Shown: piece after piece, positions 34,226 through 43,007 of the stretch
Layout of the letters: every line of letters starts with the position of its first letter
Numbering within the stretch: position 1 is the stretch's first letter
Assembly (NCBI GenBank): GCA_039029195.1
Contig: JBCCGR010000028.1
Coordinates: forward strand, 1 to 54,107
DNA length: 54,107 nt
Reading direction: 5' to 3'
Origin: JBCCGR01 sp039029195
Lineage (GTDB): Bacteria > Pseudomonadota > Alphaproteobacteria > Rhizobiales > Rhizobiaceae
The notes under the pieces: model-generated
The model's input: only the letters and a program-made list of their open reading frames with translations
Databases searched by the model: none
Told to the model about the DNA's origin: nothing
Program-made: the position numbers and the translations under genes

Positions 34226-36067
34226 GTGTACATATTGGGAATTTCAGCCTTTTACCATGACAGCGCTGCCTGCCTCATCAGGGACGGCGAGATCATTGGT
34301 GCCGCTCAGGAAGAACGGTTCACCCGGGAAAAAGGTGATGCCTCCTTTCCTGTGAATGCCATCAACTTCTGTCTTGCTGAGGCAGGCCTCGACCTGACCG
34401 CTGTCGATCACATCGTATTTTATGAGAAACCGTTCCAGAAGTTTGAGCGACTTCTGGAAACATACATTGCCTACGCTCCAAAGGGGTTCAGGTCTTTCGC
34501 AACCTCGATGCCGCTTTGGGTCAAGGACAAGATATTTCAAAAACGGGCAATCAGCGCAGAGCTGAACGAAATTGCTGGCGAGAAAACGGATTGGAACGAC
34601 AAGCTTCTTTTCAGCGAGCATCATCTCAGCCATGCAGCAAGCGCTTACTATCCTTCTCCGTTTGAATCCGCAGCGGTGCTGACGCTTGATGGTGTGGGTG
34701 AATGGGCAACCACATCTCTTGCGATTGGACACAATGAGAAGCTTGAGATTCATCGCGAGATTCATTTCCCGCACTCGGTCGGTTTTCTTTACTCCGCATT
34801 CACCTACTACACGGGTTTCAAGGTCAATTCAGGGGAATACAAGGTCATGGGCCTTGCGCCCTACGGAGAGCCCAAATTCGCTGATCGCATAAGAGACAAT
34901 CTCATCGACGTTCACGAAGACGGTTCGTTTCAGCTGAACATGGATTACTTCGGATTTTGTACGGAACTGAAGATGACCAATGACCGTTTTCACTCATTGT
35001 TTGAGGGAGAACCGAGAAAGCCGGAAACCCATTTGACGCAACGGGAGATGGATCTTGCGGCGTCAGTGCAAAAAGTGACTGAAGATATTGTTCTCAAGCT
35101 CGCAAAGAACATCCGCATGGAAACAGGTGAGACAAACCTGTGCCTCGCAGGTGGTGTTGCACTGAACTGCGTTGCAAACGGGTTGATCGAGCGTTCGGAG
35201 ATTTTCGATCAAATTTGGATCCAGCCTGCGGCGGGAGACGCTGGCGGGGCCCTGGGTGCTGCGTTGGCCGCGTACCATCTGTCGCTTGGAAACCCGCGAA
35301 GTGTTCGATCAGACCAGATGGACGGCATGAAAGGCGGATATCTGGGTCCGGCATACTCTCGAGACGAAATAGTAGCTGAACTGAATGAACTTGGAGCAGT
35401 GCTTGAAGAATGTTCCGACGGCGAAATCGTCACAAAGACCGCTCAGGCATTGGCAAACGGCAAGGCTGTTGGCTGGATGCAAGACCGCATGGAGTTCGGG
35501 CCTCGGGCCCTCGGCGCCCGCAGCATTCTTGCTGACCCCCGGTCACCTGAAATGCAGAAAAACCTGAACTTGAAGGTGAAGTTCCGGGAGTCATTCCGGC
35601 CATTTGCACCAAGTGTTCTGGCAGAACACTCACAAGACTGGTTCGAATGCAAAAGCGTTGCCCCCTACATGCAAATCGTTGCCAACGTGAAATCAGAAAA
35701 ACGTTTCTCGATGAGTGACGAACAGGAAAGCTTGTTCGGGATCGATAAGTTGAACATCGCCCGATCGGAAGTGCCCGCCATCACCCACGTGGATTACAGT
35801 GCCAGACTGCAAACCGTCCACCGCGAAACCAATCCGCGGTATCACGAGCTTATCTCCGAATTCTATCGGCTGACCGGTTGTCCGATGCTCGTCAACACCT
35901 CGTTCAACATTCGGGGTGAGCCAATTGTTTGCACCCCCAAAGATGCATTTCGTTGCTTCATGGGCACCGATCTGGACGTTCTGGTCATTTCAAATGTCTG
36001 GCTCGAAAAACCCAAACAAAATCTGAGTCTAGATGCCGACTACAGAGACAGTTACGAGTTAGATTGA
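34226..36067 (+). CDS. Carbamoyltransferase (NodU/TobZ/CmcH family)
   Basis: 613 aa cytoplasmic O-carbamoyltransferase using carbamoyl phosphate and ATP via carbamoyl-adenylate to modify a sugar hydroxyl. N-terminal Kae1-like domain (1 to about 370): ILGISAFYHDSAACLI, EERFTREKGDASFP, metal histidines in SEHHLSHAASAYY near 132, and LTLDGVGEWATT. C-terminal YrdC-like domain (about 390-600): GWMQDRMEFGPRALGARSILADPR and MLVNTSFNIRGEPIV. GTG start. The SGNH gene follows 2 bp later. Likely target: a sugar of the surface glycan, or a free metabolite exported with it. Confidence 0.93.
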   Translation: MYILGISAFYHDSAACLIRDGEIIGAAQEERFTREKGDASFPVNAINFCLAEAGLDLTAVDHIVFYEKPFQKFERLLETYIAYAPKGFRSFATSMPLWVKDKIFQKRAISAELNEIAGEKTDWNDKLLFSEHHLSHAASAYYPSPFESAAVLTLDGVGEWATTSLAIGHNEKLEIHREIHFPHSVGFLYSAFTYYTGFKVNSGEYKVMGLAPYGEPKFADRIRDNLIDVHEDGSFQLNMDYFGFCTELKMTNDRFHSLFEGEPRKPETHLTQREMDLAASVQKVTEDIVLKLAKNIRMETGETNLCLAGGVALNCVANGLIERSEIFDQIWIQPAAGDAGGALGAALAAYHLSLGNPRSVRSDQMDGMKGGYLGPAYSRDEIVAELNELGAVLEECSDGEIVTKTAQALANGKAVGWMQDRMEFGPRALGARSILADPRSPEMQKNLNLKVKFRESFRPFAPSVLAEHSQDWFECKSVAPYMQIVANVKSEKRFSMSDEQESLFGIDKLNIARSEVPAITHVDYSARLQTVHRETNPRYHELISEFYRLTGCPMLVNTSFNIRGEPIVCTPKDAFRCFMGTDLDVLVISNVWLEKPKQNLSLDADYRDSYELD

Positions 36068-36069
36068 TC

Positions 36070-37338
36070 ATGCGCGGATTCTTTAAAGTTACGGGGATTT
36101 TACTCGTCAACCTGTGCCTGTTGATTGGATTATATCTTGGCGCCGCCGCTATTTTTCATCAGCTCAATGATGGAAAGAGCTGGTTTGAACAGGCAAAGGT
36201 ACAGCGGTTTGACAAGAACCTGGTCCGTGCAACCTATCCCAACTATCAAAAGTTTGAGCCAGCCACAGCCCTAGCCATTTTCGAAGAATATTATCAACCT
36301 ACGACTGCCTATCGGCCGTTTGTCGGTTATCGCAGAAACGGGTTCAAAGGGAGTGTGGTGAATATTCTGGAGGATTCCGGGTTCAGAATATCGACCAACC
36401 ACGCCATCGACAATTCCGTGTGGTTTTTCGGTGGCTCGTCCATGTGGGGTACAGGAGCAACAGACAGCACCACCATCCCATCCCTGTATGCCAGCAAAAC
36501 CGGCGAGCAGGTTTTGAACCTGGGTGAAAGCGGTTACAATTCTCTGCAGGAACTCGCACAGTTGAACATCATGCTTGCGAGGGGATTGAGACCTGCAAAG
36601 GTGGTGTTTTATGACGGTTTCAATGACTCCTACTACCATTGTCAAAGAAACATACCGATCCCATCCCACGCGTTTGATCTTCAGTTCCGGGACATCGTTC
36701 AAAACCATGCTCTTCAAGCACTCGAAGGCGAAGATGTTCGAAAGCAGGTGACAAGATCGCTAAAGCCGTCGGAGTTCCTGTCGACATACCTCAAAACCAA
36801 CTATGCATCGGAAGTTGACTTCTTACTTGCCCCTTTGATCTACGCAACGAAATCCGAGACACCAGAACAAGATATTCAGGCCGGGCCAACTGTTTCTGAC
36901 AAGCCGATATCACAGTTCAACAGGTCGCAAACCTATCATCACTGCGATGAGACCCAACAGGCAGAGAAGGCCGCGAATGTGCTGGTTTCATCCTGGTTGG
37001 CCGTGCATTCGATCCTGAAAGATCGCAATATTCCAGTTCACTTTGTCCTGCAGCCAGCTGCTACTTATCATCCCGAGAAGTACAACTTGAACTACTTAAC
37101 TGACTACGACAAACAACGAATTGTTGATGAAGCGGACAGTTACAAGGGATTTACCAAGGCCGTTATGGACGCATGGCAGGAGCGCTGCGTTGCGCAAAGC
37201 GCGTGCGATGCGCTGGTCGATATGAGCAAATTGTTTTTCGATGACAGCACCCCCGTCTTCATTGACTCGGTACATCTGAGCCCAAATGGAAATCAAAAGG
37301 TGGTCGACGCGCTTCTGGCTGCGATTTCCGAAGGTTAG
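36070..37338 (+). CDS. SGNH/GDSL-like hydrolase, membrane-anchored
   Basis: 422 aa from the ATG 2 bp after the carbamoyltransferase stop (the 47-residue upstream extension overlaps that gene and is rejected). An N-terminal anchor helix (about 5-30) places the rest in the periplasm. Block I is VWFFGGSSMWGTG near residue 120 (Ser nucleophile), the conserved Asn region is VFYDGFNDSYYH near 180, and the block V Asp-His pair is DSVHLSPNGNQKVV near the C-terminus. Likely an acyl-esterase or transferase acting on the exported glycan. SGNH proteins of this type commonly end SxtJ-DUF5989-carbamoyltransferase operons. Confidence 0.82.
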   Translation: MRGFFKVTGILLVNLCLLIGLYLGAAAIFHQLNDGKSWFEQAKVQRFDKNLVRATYPNYQKFEPATALAIFEEYYQPTTAYRPFVGYRRNGFKGSVVNILEDSGFRISTNHAIDNSVWFFGGSSMWGTGATDSTTIPSLYASKTGEQVLNLGESGYNSLQELAQLNIMLARGLRPAKVVFYDGFNDSYYHCQRNIPIPSHAFDLQFRDIVQNHALQALEGEDVRKQVTRSLKPSEFLSTYLKTNYASEVDFLLAPLIYATKSETPEQDIQAGPTVSDKPISQFNRSQTYHHCDETQQAEKAANVLVSSWLAVHSILKDRNIPVHFVLQPAATYHPEKYNLNYLTDYDKQRIVDEADSYKGFTKAVMDAWQERCVAQSACDALVDMSKLFFDDSTPVFIDSVHLSPNGNQKVVDALLAAISEG

Positions 37339-37354
37339 CCATACGCCACCATTC

Positions 37355-37371
37355 GCCGAACTCGGTTCGGC
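37355..37371 (+). terminator. Small hairpin after the SGNH gene
   Basis: GCCGAAC-TCG-GTTCGGC, 7-bp stem, 16 bases after the stop codon. No T-run follows, so termination is uncertain; it may only stabilise the message end. Confidence 0.35.
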
Positions 37372-37478
37372 CATTGGACGCAAAGCAAAATTTCAGGCGG
37401 TAAGTTCCCGCTGGCCCACAGCAAACTGCAATGCAAAAGCACGGACCGTGCGTAAGTCCACAATTGGACAATTTGCCC

Positions 37479-37991
37479 CTACCCGGGAATTGCCGCATCC
37501 GCCACGTCTCGAATGTCATTGCAGGCTTCGGTGCGGCAGCGTTTGAAGGCTCTGTTGATCGTGCTTTTGCGCGCCTTGCGATAGGTCCGTACAGCCTTTC
37601 TGACACCACGGCCCGCGCGGGATTTTCCAAGCTGACGATTGACGAAACGCCCACCCTTTTTCATGCCGCGACGAAGTTTGCGGGCGCTCTTGCGCCCTGC
37701 GCGACCCGTCCCCCGCATGACCTTGCCAACCTTTCCAACAACGCCTTTTTTTCGCGAGAGCTTTCGCCCGGCCTTCTCGAGTTTGGAGAAGCCCTTGCCC
37801 ACAAGCTTCACCTTCTTGCTCACCCCGGCTTCTGCTTTCGGAACTGCGGTGAGGCTGGTTGTTGTGACGGCCAAGAAAAGCGCCAGAAACGTCAAAAGCG
37901 CTGTGCGCAGGATCGCAGCAATGGGGTCAACCGCCAATCCGGCCTCCGGCTTGGCTGTGAGCTGGTTGATCCTGATTGATTGCGTGGTCAT
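37479..37991 (-). CDS. Secreted, extremely basic protein of unknown function
   Basis: 170 aa from an ATG with GGGAGGGAG upstream (a 12-residue longer start is unlikely). Hydrophobic signal RTALLTFLALFLAV with cleavage after AEA near residue 55. The mature ~115 residues hold about 40 Lys/Arg against five acidic residues, rich in KxxxR/GRK repeats (KKGVVGKVGKV, GRAGRKSARKLRRG), with one Cys pair in CRTEAC near the end. It should bind polyanions such as DNA, acidic polysaccharide or lipid A. I recognise no family. Convergent with the SGNH gene at the edge of the glycan region. Confidence 0.65.
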   Translation of the reverse strand: MTTQSIRINQLTAKPEAGLAVDPIAAILRTALLTFLALFLAVTTTSLTAVPKAEAGVSKKVKLVGKGFSKLEKAGRKLSRKKGVVGKVGKVMRGTGRAGRKSARKLRRGMKKGGRFVNRQLGKSRAGRGVRKAVRTYRKARKSTINRAFKRCRTEACNDIRDVADAAIPG

Positions 37992-38162
37992 GGATTCTCC
38001 CTCCCAATCCGTGTGCTGTGTTTTCATCAGGATCCCTCAAAATCCTGATGTTCACACTTTGGAGAGAAGAACTTGACCTCAGACTGAAGCCGCCGTTCAT
38101 CTGGCATTCACCAGTGACAGCACGGCCTCATAGCAGGAAAAATGTACGCAAGAGCCGTGTGG

Positions 38163-38903
38163 CTAACCGCGCCCTATAAACGGCATGTCCGTCGCCATGA
38201 TTGTCATAAACTGGATGTTGGCATCAAGTGGCAGGTCCGCCATGTTGACCACCGCATCGGCCACGTGCTGCACATCCATTGTCGGTTCGGGCTTTATGGA
38301 AAGATCGGCCTGCGGCACACCTCCGCCCATTTTTGCCGTCATCGCAGACGCCGCATTGCCAATATCGATTTGTCCGCAGGCTATGTTGTACGGTCGACCG
38401 TCGAGCGACAGGCTGCGTGTCAGCCCGGTGATTGCATGTTTTGACGCGGTATAGGGTGCCGAACCCGGGCGCGGCACATGCGCCGAGATCGATCCGTTAT
38501 TGATGATGCGGCCACCCTGCGGGCTCTGTTCGCGCATCAGAATGAAGGCACAACGTGCGCAGAAAAACGCACCATTAAGATTAACATTGATCACCGTCAG
38601 CCAGTCTTCGACGGGAATATCACCAACCGGCACGTTCGGCACATTGTTGCCGGCATTGTTGAACAGCACATCAAGCCGACCATGCTTTTCGCGGATGTTT
38701 TCGAACAAGGTATCGACAGATGCAGGATCGGCAATATCGCTCGAAACCGACATCGTTTCACCAGGGCACTCAGCGGCTGTTTCATCCAGCGCTTCAACGC
38801 GACGGCCCGTGAGCACCACGATATACCCGGCTTTCGAAAGCGCAACCGCTGTGGCTCGGCCAATGCCTGATCCCGCGCCTGTAACCAGCGCTATCTTGTT
38901 CAT
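38163..38903 (-). CDS. Short-chain dehydrogenase/reductase (SDR)
   Basis: 246 aa classical SDR. Seen: VTGAGSGIGRATAVAL (cofactor TGxxxGIG), FNNAGNN near residue 85, catalytic Ser in INNGSISAHVPRP near 137 and YTASK near 152. The ATG (MNKIALVTG) has GGAG six bases upstream; the upstream in-frame ATG contains that ribosome-binding site and is rejected. It stands alone on the minus strand, followed upstream by a palindromic repeat. Substrate unknown. Confidence 0.9.
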   Translation of the reverse strand: MNKIALVTGAGSGIGRATAVALSKAGYIVVLTGRRVEALDETAAECPGETMSVSSDIADPASVDTLFENIREKHGRLDVLFNNAGNNVPNVPVGDIPVEDWLTVINVNLNGAFFCARCAFILMREQSPQGGRIINNGSISAHVPRPGSAPYTASKHAITGLTRSLSLDGRPYNIACGQIDIGNAASAMTAKMGGGVPQADLSIKPEPTMDVQHVADAVVNMADLPLDANIQFMTIMATDMPFIGRG

Positions 38904-38979
38904 TTTGTTCTCCAATGTCCGATTCCGGGTAAGCGCCTAAACTAGAATAGGTCAGCTCTGATTTGAATTTGTTTTTCAT

Positions 38980-39058
38980 CGTCTTTCCGGCCTTTATGGC
39001 CGGAATCCATTGATTGTGCGAGATACTTTGGATCCCGATTCTAAAAGCCGGGATGACG
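38980..39058. repeat. Palindromic intergenic repeat element
   Basis: Outer arms CGTCTTTCCGGC and GCCGGGATGACG match 10 of 12 as inverted repeats. Inside lies a perfect 8-bp hairpin TTCCGGCC-TTTAT-GGCCGGAA (38985-39005) and the words GGAATCCATTG / TTTGGATCCCG. The CGTCATCCCGGC...GGATCCA vocabulary is that of short mobile-like palindromes scattered between genes in alphaproteobacteria. Only one copy is in this window. Confidence 0.65.
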
Positions 39059-39158
39059 AAGCTGAATGTTTGCTTCCAGGCTGAACCAACTGCATGCTTG
39101 CCACAACCGGTGAACATCCAACCAAACAGGACCGTCCAAAAAGCCAAGACAAGAATGC

Positions 39159-40421
39159 TTATTGGATCAGCACCATGCGCAGATCATTGACGTTAGTGCG
39201 GGTCGGACCTGTGGTGATCAAGTTTCCGGCCTTTTGAAACAGCGAATAGGAATCATGCCCATCCAAGAAGACTTGTGCATCAAGACCAACCGCTTGTGTA
39301 TCCGCCAGCAGCGATGGCGTGCTCCAGGCCCCGGCATTGTCTTCACTGCCATCAATTCCGTCTGTGTCACCGCTGAGCGCGAAAAACCGACTATCGCCTG
39401 CAAGATTGATCGTCAGAGAAAGAAGGTATTCGCAATTGCGCCCACCGCGACCACCCTCGCCTTGAACCGTGACGGTGGTTTCACCCCCCGAAAGCAGCAA
39501 CGCAGGTTTCGGGATCATTGGATCATCGGCAATCGCAAGTGCGCGGGCGGCATGGTCCTTGCCGACGTCGCGCGCCTCGCCTTCAAGGTCGGCCCCAAGA
39601 GAGATAACGTTCAGTCCTTTGCCGCGCGCTGCTGCCTCAACCGCGTCAATCATCCTCTTTGGTGTGGCAATGAGATGAAACTCGGCCTCACGTGCAGCGC
39701 TGGAAACGGGCACGTCATCTCCGCCCGCCTCTAAGATCTGCCGAACCGTCTCACCGGGATCAATGTTGTATTTCGCAAGCGTGTCGAGTGCCTGCCGCCG
39801 TGACGTCTGATTGGCAACCGTTGGTCCCGAGGCGATTGTCCCGGGGTCATCCCCTGGAACATCGGAAATGGCGAGCGCCACCACTCGCGCGGGATAACAC
39901 GCCTCCGCAAGTTTCCCGCCCTTGATGGCGGACAGGTGTTTGCGCACCAGATTCATCTCATTGATTGGCGCGCCTGACATAAGCAGCGCCTTGTTGATGC
40001 GTTTCTTGTCATCCATGGAAACGCCATCGCGCGGCAGGCTGAGCAATGCCGAGCCGCCGCCGGAGACAAGCACGACCACAAGATCATCAGCACTCAGATC
40101 AGCGACCAGTTGCATCATGCGTCGTGCTGCTGTCTCGCCCTGACCATCGGGCACGGGATGAGCGGCCTCCACGACCTCGATATTACCGCCATCAACACCA
40201 TGTCCGTAGCGCGTGACCCCAAAACCTTCAATCGGACCATCCCACAGCGCTTCGAATGCGCGCGTCATGCTGGCGGCGGCTTTGCCGGCAGAGAGCACAA
40301 TCGTTCGGCCCTTTGGCTTTTCGGGCAAATGTTGCGCCATGCAGCTTTGAGGCATGGCAGAACGCACACCGGCCTCGAACAGCGCCTTCAGCAGGGCGAC
40401 AGGGTCATCAATTGTCGTCAT
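39159..40421 (-). CDS. Glycerate 2-kinase (GckA/MOFRL family)
   Basis: 420 aa class II glycerate kinase (once annotated as hydroxypyruvate reductase TtuD), phosphorylating D-glycerate to 2-phosphoglycerate. Seen: SAGKAAASMTRAFE near residue 45, HPVPDGQGETAARRM, VVLVSGGGSALLSLP near 115, NLVRKHLSAIKGGKLA near 155, and the MOFRL C-terminus LLSGGETTVTVQGEGGRGGRNCEY with SGDTDGIDGSEDNAGA. Last gene of the glucose-type ABC operon, 11 bp after the Dabb gene, implying that sugar breakdown there yields glycerate or an aldonate-derived equivalent. Confidence 0.92.
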   Translation of the reverse strand: MTTIDDPVALLKALFEAGVRSAMPQSCMAQHLPEKPKGRTIVLSAGKAAASMTRAFEALWDGPIEGFGVTRYGHGVDGGNIEVVEAAHPVPDGQGETAARRMMQLVADLSADDLVVVLVSGGGSALLSLPRDGVSMDDKKRINKALLMSGAPINEMNLVRKHLSAIKGGKLAEACYPARVVALAISDVPGDDPGTIASGPTVANQTSRRQALDTLAKYNIDPGETVRQILEAGGDDVPVSSAAREAEFHLIATPKRMIDAVEAAARGKGLNVISLGADLEGEARDVGKDHAARALAIADDPMIPKPALLLSGGETTVTVQGEGGRGGRNCEYLLSLTINLAGDSRFFALSGDTDGIDGSEDNAGAWSTPSLLADTQAVGLDAQVFLDGHDSYSLFQKAGNLITTGPTRTNVNDLRMVLIQ

Positions 40422-40432
40422 GTCCTGCGTCT

Positions 40433-40741
40433 TCAGACCTCGATATCAAACACCACAAGGCCGTCGGTTCCGCCTTCCAGGCGCGAAGCGATCTCAGCAC
40501 CGACCACCTTGTGTTCTTCATCAACAAGGTATTCGTTGACCGCATCCTTGGAGGCAAAGTCAATGACGAAACCATCGAGAAATCCGTTCTCCAGCCCTTC
40601 TGGGCTTACGCTTCGGCCATAGCTTCCTGAAATTGCGCCCTCCAGCCTTTGGACGATCGCGTCGAGCTTTGCATAGAGGCCCTGCTTTTCTTCCTCGGTG
40701 ACGTCAGATTTGTATCTCGTCAGAACGATGTGATGGATCAT
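40433..40741 (-). CDS. Dabb (stress-responsive alpha/beta barrel) domain protein
   Basis: 102 aa ferredoxin-like fold dimer of the Dabb family: MIHHIVLTRYKSDVTEEEK, GSYGRSVSPEGLENGF and the strand FVIDFASKDAVNEYLVDEEH. Family members are small proteins of mostly unknown role found in sugar and aromatic catabolic operons. AGAGGA precedes the ATG. It lies between the oxidoreductase and glycerate kinase genes. Confidence 0.85.
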   Translation of the reverse strand: MIHHIVLTRYKSDVTEEEKQGLYAKLDAIVQRLEGAISGSYGRSVSPEGLENGFLDGFVIDFASKDAVNEYLVDEEHKVVGAEIASRLEGGTDGLVVFDIEV

Positions 40742-40792
40742 AAATTTGTCCTCTTATGCTTGCTTGGCTTCCTGAAACACAGGCGAGTGGGA

Positions 40793-41842
40793 TCAGTTCG
40801 CCCAGCGTGATTTGTCTGAAAGATGAATGCGTTTGCCTGATGAGGCAGCCTCCGAGGCAAGTTCGATCAAGGCAACAACGTCACCGGCAGATCGCGCAGA
40901 TACCGGAACAGGCGCATCCAATTCAATTGCTTCGCGCATGGCTGAATAAAACGTCAGCCAGTTTCCCCTTTCCGGAGGATGAGGTTGTCCCTCATTCTCG
41001 CTCAGGAACAATGAGCCCCACTGGGATTCAGGTTCTTTCCCAAAACCGTCGGCGTCCGGAGCGATACCCGCACGCATTTGAGCTTCCTGAACATCAAGAC
41101 CGGATTTGGTGTACGCCCCTTGCTCGCCATAGATGCGATAGCGCGTCTGATTGTCTGCTGCCACGCTGGATACACCCAGACTGATGCGAAGTTTACCTTT
41201 GCCCATCAGCACATCGAAACTGTCATCAGCTTCTCCACCGTCTCGTTGGATGGCGACATCTGCCTGCACCCAGTCCGGCGCGCCAAACAATTGCAGCGAT
41301 TGATCGAACAAATGGCTTCCGAGATCGAACAGCATACCATTCCCATGGCCTGGCCTCTCACGCCACCGGTCTTGCACTGACGGTCTGTAGCGGTCCCACC
41401 GCATCTCGAACCGCAGTATGGTCCCAAGCTGGCCCGATTGTATGAGTTTCTGAATGGTCAGAAAATCGGAATCCCAGCGCCGGTTTTGAAATACGGAAAG
41501 CTTGAGGTTCTTGCTCTTCGCAAACGCATCCAGTTCATCGGCTTGTGGGTAAGACAGAGTGAACGGCTTATCGACCACCACATGCTTGCCAGCCTCAAGG
41601 GCGGCCTTGGCTTGCGGATAGTGCAACCGGTTCGGGGTCACAATAACAACGAGATCGACGTCGGGCTGTTTGAGCAAAGCGTCAAATTCAGCAACGCATT
41701 GCGCATCGGGAAAATCAGCGGCGACCTCATCAGCCCGCGACGTTGCGACGGCTCGGACCACCATGCCTGCTGGCGCAATAAAAGGTGCATGCAGGATGCG
41801 CCCCGCCAATCCAAATCCAGCAAGGCCAACACCGATTGTCAT
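40793..41842 (-). CDS. Gfo/Idh/MocA-family oxidoreductase in the sugar operon
   Basis: 349 aa NAD(P)-dependent dehydrogenase. Seen: GVGLAGFGLAGRILHAPFI (Rossmann), CVAEFDALLKQPDVDLVVIVTPNRLHYPQA-type segment (about 50-80), the hallmark VDKPFTLSYPQ near 93, and the C-terminal domain with GNGMLFDLGSHLFDQSL near 175. GGAG six bases before the ATG. Follows the ABC ATPase gene by 54 bp, so it probably oxidises the sugar imported by the adjacent transporter. Confidence 0.9.
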   Translation of the reverse strand: MTIGVGLAGFGLAGRILHAPFIAPAGMVVRAVATSRADEVAADFPDAQCVAEFDALLKQPDVDLVVIVTPNRLHYPQAKAALEAGKHVVVDKPFTLSYPQADELDAFAKSKNLKLSVFQNRRWDSDFLTIQKLIQSGQLGTILRFEMRWDRYRPSVQDRWRERPGHGNGMLFDLGSHLFDQSLQLFGAPDWVQADVAIQRDGGEADDSFDVLMGKGKLRISLGVSSVAADNQTRYRIYGEQGAYTKSGLDVQEAQMRAGIAPDADGFGKEPESQWGSLFLSENEGQPHPPERGNWLTFYSAMREAIELDAPVPVSARSAGDVVALIELASEAASSGKRIHLSDKSRWAN

Positions 41843-41896
41843 GACCTGCTCCGCAAATTTTCAGTCAGACGCAAGGGGCTCTCCAAAATTGGACCA

Positions 41897-43003
41897 TCAG
41901 ATGCGGACCCCGGATGAGGGATCGAAGACTACGGCCTTCTCCATATTGAATGCAAATGGCACGGTCTCTCCGGCTGAAGCTATAAAATCCGCATTCATGC
42001 GGGCCATGACCTCTTTGCCACCAAACGACGTCATGACAAACGTGTCGGCACCGGCGGGTTCAACCACTTCCACAAGACAATCCACCTCAACCTGATGGGC
42101 ATTATCCTTCTGAGCGGAGGAGAGGTCCGTAATGGCTTCAGGCCGAATACCCAATATCACGTCCCTCTCCACCGCTCCGGGAGGAGCGCTCATCTTGCTA
42201 ACAGGCAAACGGATGGGATCCCCATTCGCCCGCGTCATTTCAATGATCCCACCATCATCTGTCCGCAGCTTCGCCGGGATCAGATTCATGGCGGGCGAGC
42301 CCATAAAGTCGGCAACGAACAGGTTGGCGGGATTGTTATAGATCTCATGCGGTGTCCCGAACTGCTGGAGAACACCATCCTTGAGAACCGCAATCTTTGT
42401 AGCCAGCGTCATTGCTTCAATCTGATCATGGGTCACATAGACGATTGTGGTCGCCATGTTCTGGTGCAGGCGCTTGATTTCGGTGCGCATATCGACCCGA
42501 AGTTTGGCATCAAGATTCGACAGAGGTTCGTCGAATAAAAACACCTGCGGGTCTCGCACAAGCGCCCGCCCCATGGCAACACGCTGCCTCTGACCGCCGG
42601 AAAGCTGGCTTGGTTTGCGCTTCAATAGCGGTTCGATTTGCAACATCTTGGCGACGCGTTGAATTGCCTCTTCCCGTTCCGGCTTCGGAACACCGCGCAT
42701 TTCCATTCCGAAGGCGATGTTCTGGGCCACATTCATAGTTGGGTAGAGCGCGTAGGATTGGAACACCATGGCGATATCGCGCTGCGACGGGTGAAGTTCA
42801 TTCACCTGACGACCACCAATCATGATGTTGCCTGAAGTGATGTCCTCCAGCCCGGCAATGGTGTTGAGCAATGTGGACTTGCCGCAGCCCGAAGGGCCGA
42901 CGAGAACCAGGAAGCCGCCTTCTTCAATCTGAATGTTGATGTCTTTCAGAACTTCAACAGGACCGTAGTTTTTGTAGAGGTTGTTGATCTGCAGGAACGA
43001 CAT
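41897..43003 (-). CDS. Sugar ABC transporter ATP-binding protein (UgpC/GtsD family)
   Basis: 368 aa CUT1 ATPase: Walker A GPSGCGKST near 37, FQSYALYPTM, signature LSGGQRQRVAMGRA, Walker B VFLFDEPLSNLDAKL, YVTHDQIEAMT, and a TOBE region with GIRPEAIT. It sits 4 bp after the second permease gene. Same architecture as the ATPase at 921-2015; both are specific-operon copies, though such ATPases can be shared between importers. Confidence 0.95.
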   Translation of the reverse strand: MSFLQINNLYKNYGPVEVLKDINIQIEEGGFLVLVGPSGCGKSTLLNTIAGLEDITSGNIMIGGRQVNELHPSQRDIAMVFQSYALYPTMNVAQNIAFGMEMRGVPKPEREEAIQRVAKMLQIEPLLKRKPSQLSGGQRQRVAMGRALVRDPQVFLFDEPLSNLDAKLRVDMRTEIKRLHQNMATTIVYVTHDQIEAMTLATKIAVLKDGVLQQFGTPHEIYNNPANLFVADFMGSPAMNLIPAKLRTDDGGIIEMTRANGDPIRLPVSKMSAPPGAVERDVILGIRPEAITDLSSAQKDNAHQVEVDCLVEVVEPAGADTFVMTSFGGKEVMARMNADFIASAGETVPFAFNMEKAVVFDPSSGVRI

Positions 43004-43007
43004 GGGA

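Noticed and set aside
37431..37979. 182-codon plus-strand frame opposite the basic protein
   Set aside because: Antisense to the Lys/Arg-rich gene; the minus-strand frame has a strong Shine-Dalgarno and a signal peptide.
21584..38100. Genomic island inserted at tRNA-Arg next to the glycan region
   Set aside because: No integrase, no direct repeat of the tRNA 3' end and no mobility genes were found; proximity alone is not enough.
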